DNA from: Eubacterium sp.
GTDB taxonomy: Bacteria; Bacillota; Clostridia; Lachnospirales; Lachnospiraceae
NCBI GenBank assembly: GCA_022794015.1
Contig: JAAWDZ010000041.1
Location: forward strand, 1-57,621
Direction: 5' to 3'
Length of the DNA stretch: 57,621 bases
Made by a program: the position numbers and the translations under genes
Shown: one piece after another, positions 34,233 to 42,974 of the stretch
Position numbering within the stretch: the stretch's first letter is position 1
Layout of the letters: each line of letters starts with the position of its first letter
The notes under the pieces: model-generated
Told to the model about the DNA's origin: nothing
Database searches by the model: none
Seen by the model: only the letters and a program-made list of their open reading frames with translations

Positions 34233-35364
34233 ATGGTAGAATTAGACCAGTTCAAACAAAAATTGAACACCTACAAACAACCATTGGTGGAAGTGAGGGA
34301 TTCACTTTAACTTAGCCAGCAAAGAACAGCGTATTCAGGAAATGGAACGGGAGATGGAAGCACCGGACTTCTGGGATAATGTAGAAGCTTCCCAGCAGAA
34401 GATGAGGGATTTAAAAAGCCTGAAGGATGATGTGGCCACATATGCAAAATTGAAAGAGCAGTTTGAGGACATTGAAACCCTGATTGAAATGGCAAATGAA
34501 GAAAATGATGTCTCTCTGGTGGAAGAGGTGGAAACAGAGCTTACAGAATTTGAACAGACATTAGAGGAAATTCGTATGAAGACACTGTTATCCGGAGAAT
34601 ATGACAGGGATAATGCCATTGTTTCGCTTCATGCAGGGGCAGGCGGCACGGAGTCATGCGACTGGGCGTCTATGCTGTATCGGATGTTTACCAGATGGGC
34701 TTTGGATAAGGGCTTTGGCGTAGAAGTTTTGGATTCTCTGGACGGGGAAGAAGCAGGGATTAAGTCGATTACATTTCAGGTAAACGGAGAAAATGCATAC
34801 GGGTATCTGAAATCGGAGAAGGGAGTGCACCGCCTGGTGAGGATTTCTCCGTTTAATGCGGCAGGCAAGCGGCAGACATCATTTGTATCCTGTGATGTGA
34901 TGCCGGATATTGAAGAGGATCTGGATATTGAGGTAAAGGATGAGGATATCCGGATTGATACGTATCGTTCCAGCGGTGCGGGAGGGCAGCATATTAATAA
35001 AACTTCTTCCGCTATCCGTATTACGCATTTTCCGACCGGAATTGTGGTGCAGTGCCAGAATGAGCGGTCGCAGCATATGAATAAGGATAAAGCGATGCAG
35101 ATGTTGAAGGCGAAGCTGTATCTTTTGAAGCAGCAGGAGAATGCACAGAAGGCAGCTGGCATACGCGGAGAGGTTACGGAGATTGGCTGGGGCAATCAAA
35201 TCCGATCTTATGTAATGCAGCCGTATACTATGGTAAAAGATCACCGTACCGGTGTGGAAACGGGCAGTGTGGATAGCGTGATGGACGGAAAGATAGATCT
35301 GTTTATAAATGGATATCTGAAATGGCTGTCTTTGGGTGCGCCGGTGAATAAAGGGGATGAATAG
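34233..35364 (+). CDS. prfB: Peptide chain release factor 2, expressed by +1 frameshift
   Basis: The zero frame starts at ATG 34233 (GAGGTGAT upstream) and reaches TAA at 34308-34310 after 25 codons. A +1 shift at CTT continues in the frame AAC TTA GCC from 34309 and gives a protein of about 376 residues. RF2 ends translation at UGA and UAA. The anticodon-like tripeptide SPF appears in ISPFNAAGKRQ, and the catalytic GGQ in SSGAGGQHINKTSSA. The N-terminal junction LNLASKEQRIQEME is as expected for RF2. The downstream TPM gene follows directly. The stop at the shift site is TAA rather than the usual TGA, which is the odd feature. Confidence 0.95.
34296..34311 (+). promoter_or_regulatory. prfB +1 recoding site (AGGG...CTT TAA C)
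   Basis: AGGG (34296-34299) acts as the internal Shine-Dalgarno-like element, five bases before the slippery CTT (34305-34307) and stop TAA (34308-34310), followed by C. In the classical site the stop is TGA, read only by RF2, so low RF2 favours the shift. TAA is also read by RF1. Confidence 0.85.
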
Positions 35365-35365
35365 A

Positions 35366-36127
35366 ATGACAGGATCAAAAAGAATCGGAACGTTTTTTTT
35401 GTGTGTTCTTTTAAGTGCGTTTTTGTTTGTGGAAGCGATCCACTGCAGGGCAGAGGAAACGCAGGAAGCGGGCAGCGTGACAGTTGCAGATGATGCAAAG
35501 GTACTGATGGAAGAGGAGGCAGACTGGCTGAAGGGCGTTGCGGAGGCATTGGCCCAAAAAAGCGGCTGGAATGTAGTTGTGGCGACCTGCAGTGATGCAG
35601 GCGGCAAGAATGCACAGACGGTGTGTGAAGAATATTTTAATCAGTATACGGAAGGTGACAATGGAATCAGCTGTCTGGTGGATTTGGATAACCAGGAGCT
35701 GTATCTTGCAACAGCGGGAGATGCGCAGCAGTATTTAAATGACAGCAGACTGGATCAAATATTGGAAGATGCCCACACAGCAGCCGAAAAAGAGGATTAT
35801 ACACAAGCGCTCTATCTGATGCTGTATGAATCAGATCAGAATTTTTCAAAAGGAATTCCAGAGGATACAAACACCACGGACGGGGGTTTTCGTACTAACC
35901 GGGCAGCAGGCGGAATTGTGTTTTTAATTGCAGCGGCAGGCGGAGCATTTTGGCTTAACAGGCTGGTTAAACGTCAGTCTGGCGGCAGGCAGGTAAATCA
36001 TAGACGGCGGCAGTACCGCAGGCCGCCGAATGTGGCGGCTGGGAGCGGCCGAAAGCCTGCCGGCCGCAGTTCGGTACATACCGGGGCAGGCGGGCGTAAA
36101 TTTGGCGGGCGCGGGAAGAAGTTTTAG
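35366..36127 (+). CDS. TPM-domain protein with membrane anchor and basic tail
   Basis: The protein is about 253 residues. ATG 35366 is chosen because AGGGG (35352-35356) lies nine bases upstream. A signal peptide or anchor ends near ALFVEA/HCRAEE. A TPM-like domain follows (about 40-165; VTVADDAKVLMEEEADWL, then GISCLVDLDNQELYL), a fold linked to photosystem repair in plants and to envelope roles in bacteria. A second membrane segment (GGIVFLIAAAGGAFWL) is followed by a Gly/Arg-rich basic tail. It is co-transcribed with prfB. The TAG stop lies next to a degenerate palindromic element. Confidence 0.8.
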   Translation: MTGSKRIGTFFLCVLLSAFLFVEAIHCRAEETQEAGSVTVADDAKVLMEEEADWLKGVAEALAQKSGWNVVVATCSDAGGKNAQTVCEEYFNQYTEGDNGISCLVDLDNQELYLATAGDAQQYLNDSRLDQILEDAHTAAEKEDYTQALYLMLYESDQNFSKGIPEDTNTTDGGFRTNRAAGGIVFLIAAAGGAFWLNRLVKRQSGGRQVNHRRRQYRRPPNVAAGSGRKPAGRSSVHTGAGGRKFGGRGKKF

Positions 36128-36128
36128 G

Positions 36129-36215
36129 GCAACAGTTCAGATAGCCAGCGCCAAATCGCCGGAGAGGTAATTTGTGTGTATCGCGAGGCGCGTAACAGAG
36201 CGGCTTGCAAACAGA
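36129..36215. repeat. Degenerate relative of the GTAACAG palindromic element
   Basis: GCAACAGTTCAG (36129-36140) resembles the GTAACAGTTCAG end of the elements at 441 and 39198. CGCGAGGCGCGTAACAGAGC (36182-36201) resembles the core CGCGAAGGGCGTAACAGGGC at 39223-39242. The right terminal repeat and flanking duplication are not recognisable, so this copy is decayed. Confidence 0.45.
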
Positions 36216-36289
36216 CTTTATATATGATATTATCTTTCATACATGGACAAATGTATTCTTGACACAAACACATGGAGGAACCAGATGTT

Positions 36290-36733
36290 ATGGCGGTTAA
36301 AACAAATTATTTCGTTTTAAAAGAAAAAGCCATACCGGAAGTGCTCTTGAAGGTGGTGGAAGCGAAGCGCCTGATTGACACAGGGAAGGCTGTGAGTGTG
36401 CAGGAGGCGGCGGATGCAGCAGGGATTAGCCGAAGCTCCTTTTACAAATATAAGGATGATATTTTTCCGTTTCACGACAATTCCAGGGGAATGACTGTTA
36501 CGATGATCATTCAGATGGATGATGAGCCGGGACTTTTGTCCGAGGTTTTAAAATCAGTGGCAGATTACCATGCCAATGTTCTTACGATACACCAGAGTAT
36601 TCCGGTGAATGGAGTGGCCTCGCTTTCTATCAGTGTGGACGTGCTGCCGGATACTGGAGATATTTCCGAGATGGTGGAGGAGATTGAAGAAAAAGCGGGA
36701 ATACATTATCTGAAAATACTTGCCAGGGAATAA
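36290..36733 (+). CDS. ACT-domain protein, UPF0735 (PheB-like)
   Basis: The 147-residue protein has an N-terminal helix-turn-helix-like part (SVQEAADAAGISRSSFYKY) and a C-terminal ACT domain (about 70-145; MTVTMIIQMDDEPGLLSEVL). The ACT domain binds amino acids. UPF0735 members often sit next to amino-acid genes and may regulate them. ATG 36290 is preferred: GGAGG (36274-36278) lies 11 bases upstream, and the upstream ATG at 36272 overlaps that site. The gene stands 23 bases before hom, so a role in threonine or lysine control is a fair inference. Confidence 0.88.
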   Translation: MAVKTNYFVLKEKAIPEVLLKVVEAKRLIDTGKAVSVQEAADAAGISRSSFYKYKDDIFPFHDNSRGMTVTMIIQMDDEPGLLSEVLKSVADYHANVLTIHQSIPVNGVASLSISVDVLPDTGDISEMVEEIEEKAGIHYLKILARE

Positions 36734-36756
36734 ATCGCCCTAGAATGGAGGAAATT

Positions 36757-37956
36757 ATGATAAAAGCAGCAGTAATGGGATACGGCACGATTGGTTCGGG
36801 TGTCGTGGAGGTACTTGATATCAATCAAAAAAGCATTGCAAAACGGGTCGGGGAAGGAATTGAGATAAAATATGTTCTGGATATCCGGGATTTTCCTGGT
36901 GATGCGATTCAGAATAAAATCGTACACGATTATACAGTGATTGCAAACGATCCGGAGGTTCAGATTGTCGTAGAAACGATGGGAGGAGTGGAACCGGCTT
37001 ATACTTTTGTAAAAGCGATGCTGGAAGCGGGCAAGCACGTGACGACTTCGAACAAGGCTCTGGTTGCTGATAAGGGCGCGGAACTGATTGCCCTTGCAAA
37101 AGAGAAAAATGTCAATTTTATGTTTGAAGCAAGCGTAGGCGGCGGTATTCCGATCATCCGTTCGCTGCTCAACGCACTGACGGCAGATGAGATAGAGGAG
37201 ATTACCGGTATTTTAAATGGAACAACCAATTATATGATGACAAAAATGAGCGCTGACGGTTCAGAGTTTGCGGATGTTTTAAAAGATGCACAGGAGAAAG
37301 GGTATGCGGAGAAAGATCCGACAGCGGACATTGAAGGGTATGACGCCTGCCGCAAAATTGCAATCCTGACGTCTCTTGTCTGCGGACAGCAGGCGGACTT
37401 TAGAGATATCCATACAGAAGGGATTACAAAGGTTTCCGCTGTGGATATGAAATACGCCGGACAGATCGGACGCGCCATTAAGCTTTTGGCCTCAAGCAAA
37501 AAGACACCGGAAGGCTATGCGGTGATGGTAGCGCCGTTCTTATTGTCTGCGGCACATCCGCTTTATCATGTAAACGACGTATTTAACGCCGTTTTTGTAC
37601 ATGGGAATGTATTGGGCGATGCGATGTTCTACGGCAGCGGCGCGGGTAAGCTGCCGACAGCTTCTGCGGTAGTGGCGGATATGGTGGATATTGCAAGGCA
37701 TATCGGCTGTAATATTCCAATCGAATGGAATCAGGAGAAAATGGAATTTGCAGAGTTTGGAAATATGAAAAACGTATTTTTTGTACGTACCAATTCGTCT
37801 CAAAAAGAAGCGGAGGATGTGTTTGGTAAAATAGAATATGTGGATGCAGGTGTGGAAGGGGAAATTGGTTTTATTACCGGAGAGATGACAGAGGCAGATT
37901 TTGCCGCAAAATCGGCCAGGCTTACCATACTTTCGGCAATCCGCGTCGGCAATTAG
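36757..37956 (+). CDS. hom: Homoserine dehydrogenase
   Basis: Hom reduces aspartate semialdehyde to homoserine, the branch to threonine and methionine. The 399-residue protein has the NAD(P)-binding loop GYGTIGSGV, the semialdehyde-binding block TTSNKALVADKG, SVGGGIPIIR, GILNGTTNYMMTKM, and ADIEGYDACRKIAIL with the catalytic lysine region. A short C-terminal segment of about 60 residues resembles an ACT domain. GGAGG lies five bases before ATG 36757. The upstream ATG at 36745 precedes that site. The stop is 14 bases before the next gene. Confidence 0.96.
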   Translation: MIKAAVMGYGTIGSGVVEVLDINQKSIAKRVGEGIEIKYVLDIRDFPGDAIQNKIVHDYTVIANDPEVQIVVETMGGVEPAYTFVKAMLEAGKHVTTSNKALVADKGAELIALAKEKNVNFMFEASVGGGIPIIRSLLNALTADEIEEITGILNGTTNYMMTKMSADGSEFADVLKDAQEKGYAEKDPTADIEGYDACRKIAILTSLVCGQQADFRDIHTEGITKVSAVDMKYAGQIGRAIKLLASSKKTPEGYAVMVAPFLLSAAHPLYHVNDVFNAVFVHGNVLGDAMFYGSGAGKLPTASAVVADMVDIARHIGCNIPIEWNQEKMEFAEFGNMKNVFFVRTNSSQKEAEDVFGKIEYVDAGVEGEIGFITGEMTEADFAAKSARLTILSAIRVGN

Positions 37957-37970
37957 AAAAGGAGTACGAT

Positions 37971-39173
37971 ATGAAATATCTGGTAATTTTGGGGGACGGT
38001 ATGGCAGACCGTCCCATTGAAGCGTTGGGGAATCAGACGCCGCTTGCATTTGCCAAAACGCCTGTAATGGACGAGCTTGCCGCAAAGGGTGAAATTGGTA
38101 TGGTGCATACAATTCCGGACGGTATGAGTCCGGGAAGCGATACGGCGAATTTGTCTGTACTGGGCTATGATCCGAAAAAATATTATTCTGGCCGTTCTCC
38201 GCTTGAGGCGCTTAGTATTGGCGTACCAATGCGGGATACGGATATTGCACTGCGCTGCAATCTGGTGACGCTTTCGGAAGAGGAAAGCGGATATGGTGAG
38301 CGCAGGATTTTAGATCACAGTTCCGGTGAGATTACTACGGAGGAAGCGACTGTTTTATTGGAAGCGGTGAAAAAAGAACTGGAAACCGAAGAATTCCGGT
38401 TTTATGGGGGGACCAGCTATCGGCATCTTCTGATCTGGGATAAGGGCGAAGTGATGCGTCTGGTGCAGCCGCATGACATTTTGGATCAGATCATTGGCGA
38501 TAAGCTGCCGCAGAATGACAAGCTGCGTAAAATGATGGAGAAGAGTTATGAAATACTAAAGGATCATCCAATTAACGCAGAACGCCGCAAGAAAGGCTTA
38601 AATCCTGCGAATTCCTGTTGGTTCTGGGGCGCGGGTACGAAGCCTTCGCTTTCTCCTTTTACAGAAAAGACGGGAAAAAAGGGAGCTATGATTTCAGCAG
38701 TGGATTTACTGAAGGGAATAGCGGTTGGTTCTTCGATGAAGGTGATTACAGTAGATGGGGCAAACGGCGGCCTGCATACAAATTATGAAGGCAAGGCACA
38801 GGCGGCGGTTGACGTTTTGACAAAAGACGGTTATGATTTTGTGTACGTGCACTTGGAAGCACCGGATGAAATGGGGCATCAGGGCAGCGTTCAGCGTAAG
38901 GTACAGGCGATTGAGAATTTGGACTCGCGCATTATCCGTCCGGTTGTGGAAGGGCTTCGTGCGGCGGGGCAGGATTTCCGCATGGTGATTTTGCCGGATC
39001 ATCCTACGCCGATTGCGATTCGTACACATACATCGGACAGTGTGCCGTATTTGCTGTATGACAGTACAAAAGAAGAGCAGCATACGTGGAAGTACAACGA
39101 AGCAGAGGCTGCCGGGGCAGGTAATTTTATAGAAGAAGGGCATACATTGATCCAATATCTTTTTGGTGCATAA
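37971..39173 (+). CDS. apgM: ApgM-type mutase, proposed homoserine kinase
   Basis: The 400-residue protein belongs to the alkaline phosphatase superfamily as cofactor-independent phosphoglycerate mutase of the archaeal (ApgM) type. Metal-binding features are VILGDGMADRP at the start, SDTANLSVLGYDP (the Ser nucleophile region), and the late VHLEAPDEMGHQG and ILPDHPTP. A subgroup of this family found next to threonine genes is known as the proposed homoserine kinase. Its position between hom and lysC, with no thrB in sight, supports that role; glycolytic mutase activity is the alternative. Confidence 0.85.
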   Translation: MKYLVILGDGMADRPIEALGNQTPLAFAKTPVMDELAAKGEIGMVHTIPDGMSPGSDTANLSVLGYDPKKYYSGRSPLEALSIGVPMRDTDIALRCNLVTLSEEESGYGERRILDHSSGEITTEEATVLLEAVKKELETEEFRFYGGTSYRHLLIWDKGEVMRLVQPHDILDQIIGDKLPQNDKLRKMMEKSYEILKDHPINAERRKKGLNPANSCWFWGAGTKPSLSPFTEKTGKKGAMISAVDLLKGIAVGSSMKVITVDGANGGLHTNYEGKAQAAVDVLTKDGYDFVYVHLEAPDEMGHQGSVQRKVQAIENLDSRIIRPVVEGLRAAGQDFRMVILPDHPTPIAIRTHTSDSVPYLLYDSTKEEQHTWKYNEAEAAGAGNFIEEGHTLIQYLFGA

Positions 39174-39197
39174 ACTAAACTATATGAGGAGGTCAAA

Positions 39198-39261
39198 GTA
39201 ACAGTTCAGACAGCTGCTATCCCGCGAAGGGCGTAACAGGGCAGCCTGTCTGAACTGTTAC
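39198..39261. mobile_element. 64-bp palindromic element, 16-bp perfect terminal repeats
   Basis: GTAACAGTTCAGACAG (39198-39213) and CTGTCTGAACTGTTAC (39246-39261) are perfect inverted repeats, extended by four more pairs after a one-base bulge. The core CGCGAAGGGCGTAAC matches other copies. AGGTCAAA (39190-39197) and AGGCAAAA (39262-39269) flank it and agree at six of eight positions, a possible eroded duplication. Confidence 0.65.
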
Positions 39262-39334
39262 AGGCAAAATAGCCATAACGGGTTGGGCGGTTGATTCAGG
39301 TATGAAAAAGACAGAAAGAGCCGGAGGTAAGGAT

Positions 39335-40654
39335 ATGACAAAAGTAGTGAAGTTTGGCGGCAGTTCTTTAGCCAGTGCAGTGCAGTTTGCAAAGGTTGGG
39401 GATATTATCCGTTCCGATGAAAGCCGGAAATATGTAGTACCCAGCGCGCCGGGCAAACGCAATGACAAAGACATTAAGGTGACGGATATGCTTTACAGCT
39501 GTTATGCTGCAGCAGAAGCAGGAGAGGAGTATAAACCGAAGCTTAAGAAAATCAAAGATCGATTCGATTCCATTATCAATGGACTGCATTTAAAGACTTC
39601 TCTGGAACAGGAATTTCGTACAATAGCAGAGAATTTTGAACAGAAGGCAGGCGTAGAATATGCGGCTTCCCGCGGTGAATATTTAAACGGAATTATTATG
39701 GCGGATTATCTGGGCTATACGTTTATTGATGCGGCGGAGGTAATCGTTTTTGACGACAAGGGTGAATTTGACGCGGAGAAAACGGATAAGGTACTGTCTG
39801 CGCGCCTGAGAAAGTGCGATCGCGCTGTAATTCCGGGATTTTACGGGGCAAAAAAGGACGGAACGGTGCATACCTTTTCCCGCGGCGGTTCAGACATTAC
39901 CGGATCGATTGTGGCAAAGGCGGCAGGAGCGGATCTTTATGAGAACTGGACGGATGTATCGGGCTTTTTGATTGCCGATCCGCGCATTATTCAAAATCCC
40001 GAAGTCATTCAGGTGATTACATACCGCGAGTTAAGAGAGCTTTCCTATATGGGGGCGACTGTTTTACACGAGGATGCGGTATTTCCAGTTCGCAAGGCCG
40101 GTATTCCGATCAATATCCGCAACACCAACCAGCCGGAGGATAAAGGTACGTTGATCGTAGAAAATACCTGTCATCATTCGAAATTTACCATTACCGGAAT
40201 TGCAGGAAAAAAAGGGTTTGTAGCGGTCAATGTAGATAAGGATATGATGAACTCCGAGGTGGGCTTTGGCAGAAAGGTGTTGTCGGCTTTTGAACAAAGC
40301 GGAATTTCATTTGAGCATATGCCTTCCGGTATTGATACGATGACGGTATTTGTACATCAGGAGGAATTTGAAGGAAAAGAACAGCAGGTACTCTCTGCGA
40401 TCAATCGTCTGGCGAAGCCGGATACGGTAGATTTGGAAGCAGATCTTGCATTGGTTGCAGTTGTAGGCCGCGGTATGCGTTCGACGAGAGGAACGGCGGG
40501 CAGGATTTTTTCCGCACTGTCCCATGCCAATGTCAATGTAAAAATGATTGATCAGGGCTCAAGTGAGCTGAATATTATTATTGGTGTAGCAAATAATGAT
40601 TTTGAAACGGCGATTAAGGCCATTTATGATATCTTTGTTACAACGCAGCTGTAA
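39335..40654 (+). CDS. lysC: Aspartate kinase
   Basis: Aspartokinase opens the pathway to lysine, threonine and methionine. The 439-residue protein starts MTKVVKFGGSSLA, with the conserved KFGGSS loop, has GRGGSDITGS-type substrate residues (SRGGSDITGSIVAKAAGADL), and ends with two ACT domains (about 300-439) that usually bind the feedback amino acid. GGAGGT lies seven bases before ATG 39335. The in-frame ATG at 39302 is 33 bases earlier with no binding site. The intergenic sequence before it holds a palindromic element but no recognisable lysine riboswitch. Confidence 0.95.
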   Translation: MTKVVKFGGSSLASAVQFAKVGDIIRSDESRKYVVPSAPGKRNDKDIKVTDMLYSCYAAAEAGEEYKPKLKKIKDRFDSIINGLHLKTSLEQEFRTIAENFEQKAGVEYAASRGEYLNGIIMADYLGYTFIDAAEVIVFDDKGEFDAEKTDKVLSARLRKCDRAVIPGFYGAKKDGTVHTFSRGGSDITGSIVAKAAGADLYENWTDVSGFLIADPRIIQNPEVIQVITYRELRELSYMGATVLHEDAVFPVRKAGIPINIRNTNQPEDKGTLIVENTCHHSKFTITGIAGKKGFVAVNVDKDMMNSEVGFGRKVLSAFEQSGISFEHMPSGIDTMTVFVHQEEFEGKEQQVLSAINRLAKPDTVDLEADLALVAVVGRGMRSTRGTAGRIFSALSHANVNVKMIDQGSSELNIIIGVANNDFETAIKAIYDIFVTTQL

Positions 40655-40689
40655 TAAAGAATCGGGAGAAGCTGGGGAGGTAAAATACT

Positions 40690-41967
40690 ATGAAACTTTT
40701 AATCAGGAACGGCAGAGTGATTGATCCTGCATCAAAGCTGGATGCAGAGTCAGACATTCTGATTGAAGACGGCCGGATTTCCAGGGTAAAGGGCAAAATC
40801 AAAGACAGGGCAAACCGGGTGATTGACGCTAAGGGATGCTTTGTCATGCCGGGGTTTATTGATTTGCACGTGCATTTGAGAGATCCGGGATTTGAAGAAA
40901 AGGAAACCGTTGCCACAGGTGCAAAAGCAGCGGCCAGGGGAGGTTTCACAACGATTTTGGCTATGCCAAATACCAGGCCAGTTGTAGACAATGCCGATGT
41001 GGTGAACTATGTGCACCAGAAGGCAAAGAACTTAGCGCCGGTCAATGTACTTCAGATCGGAGCAGTTACGAAGGGACAGGAAGGAAAGAAATTAGCGGAT
41101 ATTCATCAAATGGTGCAGGCCGGTATTCCGGCTATTTCCGAAGACGGCAAATCAGTTATGAATACCGGGCTTTATTATCAGGCCATGCAGATGGCCAGGG
41201 CGGAGGGGATTCCGGTATTCGCTCATTGTGAGGACAAAAATCTGATGCATGGAGGCGTCGTCAATGCAGGCAAGCGTGCCAAAGAGCTGGGGCTTCCCGG
41301 AATTTCAAACGACGTGGAAGATGTGATAACAGCAAGAGATATCTTGCTGGCGGAGAGCGTGGGCGTTCACCTGCATCTTTGCCACTGTTCTACCAGAAAA
41401 AGCGTATGGATGGTAAAGCAGGCCAAGGAAAACGGCATTGCTGTGACCGCAGAGGCATGCCCGCATCATTTTACACTTTGTGAGGACGATATTGCGGCGG
41501 ATAATTCCAATTATAAAATGAATCCGCCGCTGCGCACCGCAGAAGATATGGAGGCAATCCGGGAAGGCTTAAGGAAAGGTATTATTGATGTGATTGCAAC
41601 CGATCATGCACCGCATACGGCAGTGGAAAAAGGCCAGTCTATGAAGCGGGCGCCATTTGGGATTGTAGGGCTTGAAACAGCGGCAGCCATTACGTATTCT
41701 GAACTGGTATTAAAAGATTATCTGACACCAATGCAGATGGCAGAGAAATTAAGCTACAATCCAGCGAAGGTAATCGGATTGGAGAAGGGAACGCTGCAGG
41801 AAGGCAGTATTGCCGATATTGTAATTTTTGATCCCAATCAGAATTATACAATTGCGGCGAAGGAATTTGCGGGCAAAGCGAAGAATACGCCATTTGATAA
41901 GCGCAAGGTGACAGGAAAAGTAATGATGACAATTGTATCCGGTGAAATTGTATACAGTGAAGAATAA
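40690..41967 (+). CDS. pyrC: Dihydroorotase
   Basis: PyrC closes carbamoyl-aspartate to dihydroorotate in pyrimidine synthesis. The 425-residue protein is a class I zinc amidohydrolase: DLHVHLRDPGFEEKET provides the first metal ligands, AISEDGKSVM the middle lysine/aspartate area, HCEDKNL and HLCHCSTRKS further histidines, and VIATDHAPH the catalytic aspartate. GGGGAGG lies nine bases before the ATG. It begins the pyr run only 35 bases after lysC, so the pyrimidine genes may be read through from there; no PyrR attenuator is seen in the gap. Confidence 0.97.
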   Translation: MKLLIRNGRVIDPASKLDAESDILIEDGRISRVKGKIKDRANRVIDAKGCFVMPGFIDLHVHLRDPGFEEKETVATGAKAAARGGFTTILAMPNTRPVVDNADVVNYVHQKAKNLAPVNVLQIGAVTKGQEGKKLADIHQMVQAGIPAISEDGKSVMNTGLYYQAMQMARAEGIPVFAHCEDKNLMHGGVVNAGKRAKELGLPGISNDVEDVITARDILLAESVGVHLHLCHCSTRKSVWMVKQAKENGIAVTAEACPHHFTLCEDDIAADNSNYKMNPPLRTAEDMEAIREGLRKGIIDVIATDHAPHTAVEKGQSMKRAPFGIVGLETAAAITYSELVLKDYLTPMQMAEKLSYNPAKVIGLEKGTLQEGSIADIVIFDPNQNYTIAAKEFAGKAKNTPFDKRKVTGKVMMTIVSGEIVYSEE

Positions 41968-42005
41968 AAGTAAGCGATATGCCGAAAGAGAGGATAAAGA
42001 TAAGT

Positions 42006-42935
42006 ATGATTCAGAAATTGACAGATAAAATTAAGCAGACACACGCACCGATTTGCGTGGGCCTGGATCCGATGTTGAGTTATATACCGGAGCATTTGCT
42101 GAAAGAGGCATATGCAGAATATGGAGAAACTTTAGAAGGCGCCGCGGAAGCAGTCTGGCAGTACAATAAAGCGATTATAGATGCTGTATACGATCTGATT
42201 CCTGCTGTAAAACCGCAGATTGCCATGTATGAACAGTTCGGGCTTTGCGGTCTTGCCACATTCAAACGAACGGTGGATTACTGTCACCAGAAGGATTTGC
42301 TTGTGATTGGAGATGTAAAGCGCGGTGATATCGGGTCTACATCCGCTGCCTATGCCGCAGGGCATCTGGGCAGGGTTACAGTCGGTACAAAGGAGTATAC
42401 GGCGTTTGATGAAGATTTTGCAACGGTGAATCCTTATCTGGGAACAGACGGTATCAAACCGTTTATTGATGTCTGCAAACAGGAAAAGAAAGGAATTTTC
42501 GTTTTGGTTAAAACTTCTAATCCGTCAAGCGGTGAGTTCCAGGATCGGGTGACGGATGGCAGACCGCTTTATGAATGGGTTGGTGAAAAAGTAGCCGAGT
42601 GGGGCGAAAGCCATATGGGGGATACTTATAGCTATGTCGGCGCAGTAGTAGGCGCGACATACCCTGAAATGGGCAGGGTTTTGCGCAGGATTATGCCAAA
42701 GAGCTTTATTCTGGTGCCAGGGTATGGGGCACAGGGCGGCAAAGGCAAGGATTTGGTGCATTTCTTTAATGAAGACGGGCTGGGAGCGATTGTAAATTCT
42801 TCAAGGGGGATTATCGCAGCTTATAAGCAGGAAGCATATGTCCGGTTTGGAGAGCAGAATTTTGCGGATGCCGCGAGAGCTGCGGTGGAGGATATGATCG
42901 CGGATATTGACGGAGCGATATGCAGCGTGAAGTAA
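42006..42935 (+). CDS. pyrF: Orotidine 5'-phosphate decarboxylase, type 2
   Basis: PyrF makes UMP from OMP. The 309-residue protein is the longer type 2 form. ICVGLDPML, KPQIAMYEQFG and VIGDVKRGDIGSTSAAYA supply the Lys/Asp network, and LVPGYGAQGGKG the phosphate loop. ATG 42006 is preferred to 41979 because AGAGG lies about ten bases upstream and the family starts near here. It lies 38 bases after pyrC and 39 before pyrK. Confidence 0.96.
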   Translation: MIQKLTDKIKQTHAPICVGLDPMLSYIPEHLLKEAYAEYGETLEGAAEAVWQYNKAIIDAVYDLIPAVKPQIAMYEQFGLCGLATFKRTVDYCHQKDLLVIGDVKRGDIGSTSAAYAAGHLGRVTVGTKEYTAFDEDFATVNPYLGTDGIKPFIDVCKQEKKGIFVLVKTSNPSSGEFQDRVTDGRPLYEWVGEKVAEWGESHMGDTYSYVGAVVGATYPEMGRVLRRIMPKSFILVPGYGAQGGKGKDLVHFFNEDGLGAIVNSSRGIIAAYKQEAYVRFGEQNFADAARAAVEDMIADIDGAICSVK

Positions 42936-42974
42936 CAAAGCTTAAGAAGATGCTGAAACATAAAAGGAGAAATT

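Noticed and set aside
33815..34270. Minus-strand open frame of 151 codons across the cruciform
   Set aside because: It has no ribosome binding site I trust and its sequence simply follows the inverted repeat and GC-rich hairpins. The same kind of peptide appears to be predicted from dispersed repeats.
34879..35607. Minus-strand open frame of 242 codons opposite prfB
   Set aside because: It overlaps conserved RF2 sequence and has shadow-type composition (His, Leu and Ser-rich).
36259..36291. TTGACA at 36259-36264 as promoter of the ACT gene
   Set aside because: A matching -10 would fall at or inside the start codon, so the transcript would lack the ribosome binding site.
39174..39334. Lysine riboswitch before the aspartokinase gene
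   Set aside because: The gap is 161 bases and mostly filled by a palindromic mini-element; no riboswitch core is recognisable.
40655..40689. PyrR-type attenuator before pyrC
   Set aside because: Only 35 bases separate lysC and pyrC and they hold no antiterminator and terminator pair.
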